Positions 61,543 through 64,000 of a stretch of DNA of 64,000 nucleotides are shown in pieces. A program made the position numbers and the translations under genes. Numbering within the stretch: the first letter of the stretch is position 1; each line of letters begins with the position of its first letter. Origin of the DNA: Nocardioides sp. S-1144 (GTDB lineage: Bacteria > Actinomycetota > Actinomycetes > Propionibacteriales > Nocardioidaceae); contig NZ_CP040695.2 in NCBI RefSeq assembly GCF_005954645.2, positions 2,790,001 to 2,854,000 on the forward strand. The letters run 5' to 3'. A model generated the notes under the pieces. The model saw only the letters and a program-made list of their open reading frames with translations, did not search any database and had not been told where the DNA came from.

Positions 61543-62865
61543 ATGCGGGTGGTGGTGGTCGGGGGCGGGTACGGCGGCCTGGCCGTCTCGGTCCGCCTCG
61601 CCAAGCTCGGTCACGACGTGACCCTGGTCGAGGCCGCCGACCGGCTCGGCGGCGCGCTGACCACGGTCGAGTCCGACGGCTTCACGTGGGACGCCGGCCC
61701 GTGGGCGTTGCAGGTGCCCGCCGTGGTGCGCGACCTGTTCCGCAAGAGCGGCCGGGCGCTGGAGCGCGAGCTCGGCTCGGACCTGACGCCGCTCGAGGTG
61801 GTGCGCGAGCACCGGTTCGCCGACCACAGCGTGCTGCGGCTGCCCAGCGGCGCCCGGCGCCAGGCCGACGCGTTCGAGGCCCTCGGTCCGGGGCTCGGCG
61901 CCGACTGGGACGCCTACGTGTCCCCGTACGCGGAGGTGTGGGACGTGCTGCGCCGCCACTACTTCGAGGAGCCGTGGACGCCGGCGGCCCTGCCCCGGGA
62001 GGTCGCCGCCCTCCTCGACAGCCGCACCCACCTGCACAAGCGGCTGCGCAAGGCCTTCCGCGACGACCGGCCCGCGATGGTGGCCGGGCACCCGTTCGTC
62101 GCCGACGGCCACGACCTGCGCAACGTGCCGGCCTGGGCCGGCGTCGTCACCCACCTGGAGCAGCTCTTCGGCACCTGGACGGTGCCGGCGCGCGACGGTG
62201 GCCTGGCGCGGCTGCGCGACCTGCTCGTCGCGCGGCTGGCGACCCGCGGGGTGACGGTGCTGCTCGACACCCCGGTGACGGACCTGGTCGTGCGCGGGGG
62301 ACGGGTCGCGGGCGTGGCCACCGCCACCCCCAGCGCCACCGGCGAGCTCGCCGCCGACGCCGTGGTGTGCGCGGTCGACCCGCGGCGGCTGCCCGCCCTG
62401 GCGCCGCACGTCGCCCGCACGATGCCGGCGATGCCACCGGTCATCGCCCACGTCGGGGTCGAGGGCGACCTCGACGACCTCCCCCACGAGACCGTGCTGC
62501 ACGGCGACCCGATGGTCGTCGTCCGGCCCGGCGGCCGCGCCCCGGAGGGCCACGCCGCGCTGACCGTGCACGGCCGCGGCCGCCTCGCCGAGGACCTCCT
62601 CACCGTGCTGGCGCGCCACGGCACCGACCTGCGGCAGCGGGTCGTCGCCCGCGTCGACCGGACGCCGTACGAGACCGTGCAGGCGTGGGGCGGCTCGCCG
62701 CACGGCGTGCTCTGGCAGGGCCGCGGCACCGTCCGGCGGCGCCTCGGCCCGACGACCCCGGTGCCCGGCGTCTACGCCGTCGGCGCCCACGCGACACCCG
62801 GCTCGGGACTGGCCTACGTCGGGCTGGGCGCGGCGCTGGTCGCGACCGTCATCGGTCCCGCCTGA
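61543..62865 (+). CDS. FAD-dependent oxidoreductase, phytoene-desaturase-like
   Basis: A 440-residue flavoprotein of the amine oxidase/phytoene desaturase superfamily. The dinucleotide-binding motif is VVVVGGGYGGLAVSVRLAKLGHDVTLVEAADRLGG, followed by FTWDAGPWALQVPAVVRDLF, and the FAD-binding C-terminus is PGVYAVGAHATPGSGLAYVGLGAALVA. The middle (VPARDGGLARLRDLLVARLATRGVTVLLDTPVTDLVV) is the strand-helix unit of the carotenoid desaturase group. No carotenoid genes are adjacent, so the substrate stays open. Confidence 0.88.
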   Translation: MRVVVVGGGYGGLAVSVRLAKLGHDVTLVEAADRLGGALTTVESDGFTWDAGPWALQVPAVVRDLFRKSGRALERELGSDLTPLEVVREHRFADHSVLRLPSGARRQADAFEALGPGLGADWDAYVSPYAEVWDVLRRHYFEEPWTPAALPREVAALLDSRTHLHKRLRKAFRDDRPAMVAGHPFVADGHDLRNVPAWAGVVTHLEQLFGTWTVPARDGGLARLRDLLVARLATRGVTVLLDTPVTDLVVRGGRVAGVATATPSATGELAADAVVCAVDPRRLPALAPHVARTMPAMPPVIAHVGVEGDLDDLPHETVLHGDPMVVVRPGGRAPEGHAALTVHGRGRLAEDLLTVLARHGTDLRQRVVARVDRTPYETVQAWGGSPHGVLWQGRGTVRRRLGPTTPVPGVYAVGAHATPGSGLAYVGLGAALVATVIGPA

Positions 62866-62880
62866 GCGCGGGGACGGGTC

Positions 62881-63510
62881 TCAGCCCAGCTCCCAGACGA
62901 CCGTGACGGCGGCGGTGAGGTCCTCCTCGCCGCCCTCGAGGCCCACGGGGGTCTTCGCGCTCGCCAGCCGGGCGTCGGCGGCACCGCCCCGGGCGCCACC
63001 GCGCGCGGCACCTTCGGCGACGGAGACCACGCTGCCGAGGCCGGCCCCGGCCAGCTCGGCGAGGTGCTCGGCGGTGGCCCGGGCGTCGGCGAAGGCGCGC
63101 TCACGGGCGGTGCGGTGGTCCTCCTCGCTCGGCACGGCGGCCGGCGAGACGCCGTCGAGGCTGATCCGGTCGCCGACCTCGTCGGCCAGCGCCTGGACGA
63201 GCGCGGCGGCCGCGTCGAGGCTGGCGGCGCGGATGCTGAGCGCGTGCCGCGCCTCGTGGCCGACGCGGCGCCCCTGGTCGTCGGTGGTCTGCCAGATGTC
63301 GAGGCTCTGGGTCGCGACGGCGCCGGCGTCGGCGGGGTCGACGTGGCGGCGGGCCACCTCGACGACGGCGGCGCGCGCCGACTCGGCACCGGCCAGGGCC
63401 CCCACCAGCGTCGCGGCGCGGTGCGTGGCGGTCACCCGGACGACGGCGACCGAGCGCGGGAGGGCGACCCGACCGGAGCCGGTGGTGGTGGTGGTGCGGG
63501 CGGCGAGCAT
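62881..63510 (-). CDS. SIMPL domain (DUF541) protein
   Basis: A 209-residue protein with the SIMPL domain. It starts TTTTTGSGRVALPRSVAVVRVTATHRA, the typical first strand, and shows DPADAGAVATQSLDIWQTTDDQGRRVGHEARHALSIRA and ERAFADARATAEHLAELAGAGLGSVVSVAEG. Members oligomerise and are linked to envelope or signalling roles. No signal peptide is apparent, so this copy may be cytosolic. A leaderless -10 (TACGGT) lies seven bases before the ATG. It converges on the oxidoreductase. Confidence 0.87.
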   Translation of the reverse strand: MLAARTTTTTGSGRVALPRSVAVVRVTATHRAATLVGALAGAESARAAVVEVARRHVDPADAGAVATQSLDIWQTTDDQGRRVGHEARHALSIRAASLDAAAALVQALADEVGDRISLDGVSPAAVPSEEDHRTARERAFADARATAEHLAELAGAGLGSVVSVAEGAARGGARGGAADARLASAKTPVGLEGGEEDLTAAVTVVWELG

Positions 63511-63517
63511 GCCCCCG

Positions 63518-63523
63518 ACCGTA
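63518..63523 (-). promoter_or_regulatory. -10 element of the SIMPL gene (leaderless)
   Basis: TACGGT on the minus strand, seven bases from the ATG; the region also contains the end of metF, whose stop is at 63527. Confidence 0.45.
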
Positions 63524-63526
63524 CCG

Positions 63527-64000
63527 TCAGACGGTGATCTGGAGCCGCTCGAAGATCTCCAGCGTGGCCCGCGAGAAGTTCAGCGTGTAGAAGTGCAGTC
63601 CCGGCGCCCCGCCGGCGAGGAGCTCGTCGCAGAGCTCGGCGGCGATGGCGATGCCCTCGGCGCGGACGGCGGCCGGGTCGTCGTGGGCGGCGATGCGGGC
63701 GACGAGGTCGGCCGGCACCTCGGCACCGATCAGCTCGCCCTGGCGGCGGATCGCGGCGACGTTGAGGATCGGCATGATGCCCGGCAGGATCGGGATGTCG
63801 ACGCCACGGGCGCGGACCCGGTCGACCAGGTCGAAGTAGTCCTGGGCGCGGAAGAACATCTGGGTCACCGCGAACTCCGCACCGGCCTCGGCCTTGGCCA
63901 CCAGCACGTCGGCGTCGGCGTCGCGGGACGCGGCGTTCGGGTGGCCCTCGGGGAAGGCCGCCACGCCGACCCGGAAGTCGCCGCGCGAGCGCGCCAGCTC
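63527..64000 (-). CDS. metF: 5,10-methylenetetrahydrofolate reductase, C-terminal part (runs off the window)
   Basis: The frame is open to the right edge; 157 C-terminal residues of the enzyme that makes 5-methyltetrahydrofolate for methionine synthesis are present. Recognisable are VGVAAFPEGHPNA, the FAD/folate-binding Asp-rich continuation DVLVAKAEAGAEFAVTQMFFRAQDYFDLVDRVRA, IPILPGIMPI and GAPGLHFYTLNFSRATLEIFERL. A GTG inside the reading frame (63964) is not the start. The missing N-terminus lies to the right. It is probably transcribed separately from the SIMPL gene 17 bases downstream. Confidence 0.95.
   Translation of the reverse strand, partial: ELARSRGDFRVGVAAFPEGHPNAASRDADADVLVAKAEAGAEFAVTQMFFRAQDYFDLVDRVRARGVDIPILPGIMPILNVAAIRRQGELIGAEVPADLVARIAAHDDPAAVRAEGIAIAAELCDELLAGGAPGLHFYTLNFSRATLEIFERLQITV

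Overview
The window is a very GC-rich actinobacterial chromosome segment. The gene set fits the Propionibacteriales, and most likely a Nocardioides-like organism; this is inferred from gene content, not from a database search. Pointers are the division and cell-wall (dcw) cluster that pairs SepF with DivIVA/Wag31 and lacks FtsA, a DUF222-HNH (13E12-type) gene, a DUF3040 protein, an SAV_6107-type HEPN protein, mycobacterial-type SOS boxes and the DNPR motif of a diaminopimelate-adding MurE. Many genes start on GTG and many appear leaderless, with a TAnnnT -10 hexamer 6-9 nt before the start codon. No tRNA, insertion sequence, prophage or CRISPR array was found.

Layout. 1-13.6 kb: housekeeping and accessory enzymes: a partial alpha/beta hydrolase, NadE, two VOC proteins, PanB bracketed by two copies of one palindrome, a GreA-type factor, a secreted sugar dehydrogenase, a metallophosphoesterase, then a four-gene run (permuted ATP-grasp, alpha-E, transglutaminase, YibE/F). 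13.6-14.0 kb: RNase P RNA. 14.1-19.8 kb: a DUF222-HNH gene, an ice-binding-like surface protein overlapped by its own class F sortase, a reductase, a SRPBCC protein, a tiny LuxR-type regulator and a methyltransferase. 19.8-27.4 kb: a CDGSH/iron redox pair, two CNNM/CBS membrane proteins, Nudix, acetyltransferase, RNase II-type nuclease, YaaA and GNAT genes.

27.4-48.2 kb is one long minus-strand division and cell-wall block. In transcription order it reads mraZ, a 45-residue membrane peptide, rsmH, ftsL, ftsI, murE, murF, mraY, murD, ftsW, murG, murC, ftsQ, ftsZ, pgeF, yggS, sepF, yggT, divIVA, lspA, rluD and a GNAT gene. The products make lipid II (MurC-F, MraY, MurG), polymerise septal wall (FtsW, FtsI with FtsQ and FtsL), build the Z ring (FtsZ, SepF) and direct polar growth (DivIVA). 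The mraZ promoter carries a helically phased operator array. Divergent from it run moxR, a DUF58 gene and a TgpA-type transglutaminase (48.4-53.2 kb), followed by a ten-unit intergenic repeat array.

54.4-57.9 kb looks like a DNA-damage module: an SOS box upstream of a HEPN protein with an intact R-x4-H motif and a secreted endonuclease I, and a second SOS box upstream of a methyltransferase and DNA polymerase IV. The last 6 kb hold a YbaK-type deacylase, a DUF4126 protein, an ATP-grasp-like protein, a P-loop kinase and an FAD oxidoreductase fired from one shared symmetric -10 element, a SIMPL protein, and the C-terminal part of MetF running off the window.
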